In this document: positions 6,211 to 7,132 of the stretch, piece after piece | Numbering within the stretch: the first letter of the stretch is position 1 | How the letters are laid out: each line of letters starts with the position of its first letter | Source of the DNA: Nitratiruptor sp. | GTDB taxonomy: Bacteria > Campylobacterota > Campylobacteria > Campylobacterales > Nitratiruptoraceae | NCBI GenBank assembly: GCA_015494595.1 | Contig: WGAX01000033.1 | Location: 1-7,132, forward strand | Reading direction: 5' to 3' | DNA: 7,132 nt | Notes under the pieces: generated by a model | Database searches by the model: none | Told to the model about the DNA's origin: nothing | Seen by the model: the letters and a program-made list of their open reading frames with translations, nothing else | Made by a program: the position numbers and the translations under genes

Positions 6211-7132
6211 ATGTGTATGGTAGCAATACGCACGCAAAGAAACCGCCTCAGACTCAAGCCGTCCAAGATGGAGGCTATCAAAGCTATGAGTATTACCTGC
6301 GCAAGACTCTACAACGAGGCGTTGTACAGCGTGCGTCAATACTACTTCCAAAACGGCGAGTATCTCAACTATACCGCCAACTACCACAGAGTCAAAACCT
6401 CTTCCAATTATCAGATGCTTCTTAGCGATATAGCCCAAAGCATAGTGAGACTTGTGGACAGGGATATGCGAAGCTTCTTTGGACTTTTGAAGCTCAAAAA
6501 CCAAGGCAAATATAGCGATAAGATACACTTGCCAAGCTACAAGAAAGAGACCAAGAGCGGTAAGACACTCTTTATGACAGTCCCAATTCAAGGCAGAAGC
6601 GCAAGGGTTAAAGACGGTTATGTGGTAGTTTCTATTAAGCCCGCTCTTGCCAAAGAGTTTGGCTTGTCTATCAAAGAGCTTCGCTTCAAGTTTCCAAAGC
6701 ATATGAAGCACATCAAGAAGCTCCAAGAGCTTCGCTTCGCTCCAAGCTTTGGAGGTAAGATATGGTATATCAAATTTGTCTATAAGATTGCAGTTCCAAA
6801 GCCAAAACAAAATGGCAACTATCTTTCCATCGACTTTGGCATCGACAACTTTGCGACTTGCTATCCAAGTGGCGGTGGCGCTTTTATTATTGAGGGGCGC
6901 TATATCAAATCCGTTAACCGCTACTTCAACAAGCGCAAAGCTTACTTGCAATCTATCTACGATAGGCAGGGATATAAACACACTCACAACCTCATAGCCT
7001 TGAGCCTCAAACGAAACAACCGAATTAACAACTTCTTCAATCTTGCTGTTAAGCATATTGTGGAATATGCCATCAAACACAATATCGCTACCATCGTGCT
7101 TGGTGATTTTAGCAGAAGCAAGCAAAGTATCA
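6211..7132 (+). CDS. tnpB: TnpB, RNA-guided nuclease of IS200/IS605 element (3' end missing)
   Basis: The frame is open from the ATG at 6211 (TGA upstream at 6202-6204) to the window edge, 307 codons; the family is usually near 400 aa. TnpB is the omega-RNA-guided DNA nuclease ancestral to Cas12. Visible parts: an N-terminal helical and beta region with family patterns (LRLKPSKMEAIKAM, LYNEALYSVRQYYFQNGEYL, HLPSYKKE); RuvC-I at about 205-215 (LSIDFGIDNFA, catalytic D208); a helical linker (RYFNKRKAYLQSIY to NNRINNFFNLAVKHIVEYAI); and RuvC-II at 294-300, TIVLGDF, with G298 where most relatives have the catalytic glutamate. The zinc ribbon and RuvC-III lie beyond the edge. An ATG at 6217 is an equally possible start; neither has a ribosome site. 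Codons differ from host genes: Asn is AAC in 15 of 19 cases here but 2 of 15 in accC. No frameshift is seen. Confidence 0.9.
   Translation, partial: MCMVAIRTQRNRLRLKPSKMEAIKAMSITCARLYNEALYSVRQYYFQNGEYLNYTANYHRVKTSSNYQMLLSDIAQSIVRLVDRDMRSFFGLLKLKNQGKYSDKIHLPSYKKETKSGKTLFMTVPIQGRSARVKDGYVVVSIKPALAKEFGLSIKELRFKFPKHMKHIKKLQELRFAPSFGGKIWYIKFVYKIAVPKPKQNGNYLSIDFGIDNFATCYPSGGGAFIIEGRYIKSVNRYFNKRKAYLQSIYDRQGYKHTHNLIALSLKRNNRINNFFNLAVKHIVEYAIKHNIATIVLGDFSRSKQSI

Larger units (their letters stand above)
6130..7132 (+). mobile_element. left part of an IS200/IS605-type tnpB element, cut by window edge
   Basis: The element is recognised from its tnpB gene and a subterminal hairpin just upstream, the arrangement typical of IS200/IS605 left ends. 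No tnpA lies between the host gene and tnpB. It is therefore a tnpB-only (IS1341-like) element, has tnpA elsewhere, or has lost it. The left boundary is not fixed: it falls somewhere between about 6125 and the hairpin foot at 6147. The right end, where the guide (omega) RNA would be encoded, is outside the window. These elements do not make target duplications, so none is expected. The different codon use of tnpB supports recent transfer. Confidence 0.75.

Noticed and set aside
6201..6425. A 74-codon plus-strand frame starting at 6201.
   Set aside because: It is a shifted frame over the start of tnpB; the TnpB frame at 6211 carries the family motifs.
6675..6738. AGAGCTTCGCTTC repeated at 6675-6687 and 6726-6738.
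   Set aside because: It encodes ELRF in two nearby positions of TnpB and has no sign of being a mobile or regulatory repeat.
6133..7125. A 330-codon open frame on the minus strand opposite tnpB.
   Set aside because: It has no recognisable domain pattern, whereas the plus strand gives clear TnpB motifs over the same span. The long antisense frame follows from tnpB's codon use, which rarely creates minus-strand stops.

Overview
The window looks like chromosomal DNA of a Campylobacterota (epsilonproteobacterial) organism. The basis is the protein types: an AccB/AccC pair divergent from a Helicobacter/Campylobacter-type dcd, a long (392 aa) DapD of the kind found in Campylobacter, and a SurA-like periplasmic chaperone resembling C. 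jejuni Cj1289. Host genes are AT-leaning and tightly packed. From memory, C. jejuni has dcd, accB, accC and Cj1289 as neighbours in the same relative orientations, so this looks like a variant of a conserved neighbourhood. No species can be named from the sequence alone.

Layout. Positions 1-437 (minus) hold the 5' two-thirds or more of dcd (dCTP deaminase), cut by the window edge. Positions 438-523 are a short divergent promoter region in which extended -10 boxes for both directions overlap. Positions 524-2314 (plus) hold accB and accC, the biotin carrier and biotin carboxylase of acetyl-CoA carboxylase. A small lipoprotein gene of unknown function overlaps the end of accC and ends at 2912. 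Three minus-strand genes converge on it after a 3-bp gap. In transcription order they are a SurA-like periplasmic chaperone (6124-5276), dapD (5279-4101) and a four-helix membrane protein with a C-terminal double zinc ribbon (4097-2916). Their 4-bp and 3-bp junctions indicate one operon.

From about 6125-6150 to the right edge lies the left part of an IS200/IS605-type element: a subterminal hairpin at 6147-6166 and a plus-strand tnpB that runs off the window. No tnpA precedes it. The element abuts the start of the SurA-like/dapD operon, so that operon must be transcribed from within the element or through it. The TnpB has the RuvC-I aspartate but glycine where the usual RuvC-II glutamate would be. 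Its codon use differs clearly from that of the host genes.

How the genes relate: dcd feeds dUMP/dTTP synthesis, accBC supplies malonyl-CoA for fatty acids, dapD serves lysine and meso-diaminopimelate (cell wall), and the SurA-like protein and lipoprotein belong to the envelope. The zinc-ribbon membrane protein is not recognised and is the most interesting host gene. I found no tRNA, rRNA, CRISPR array or defence operon, and no gene-free stretch longer than about 100 bases.
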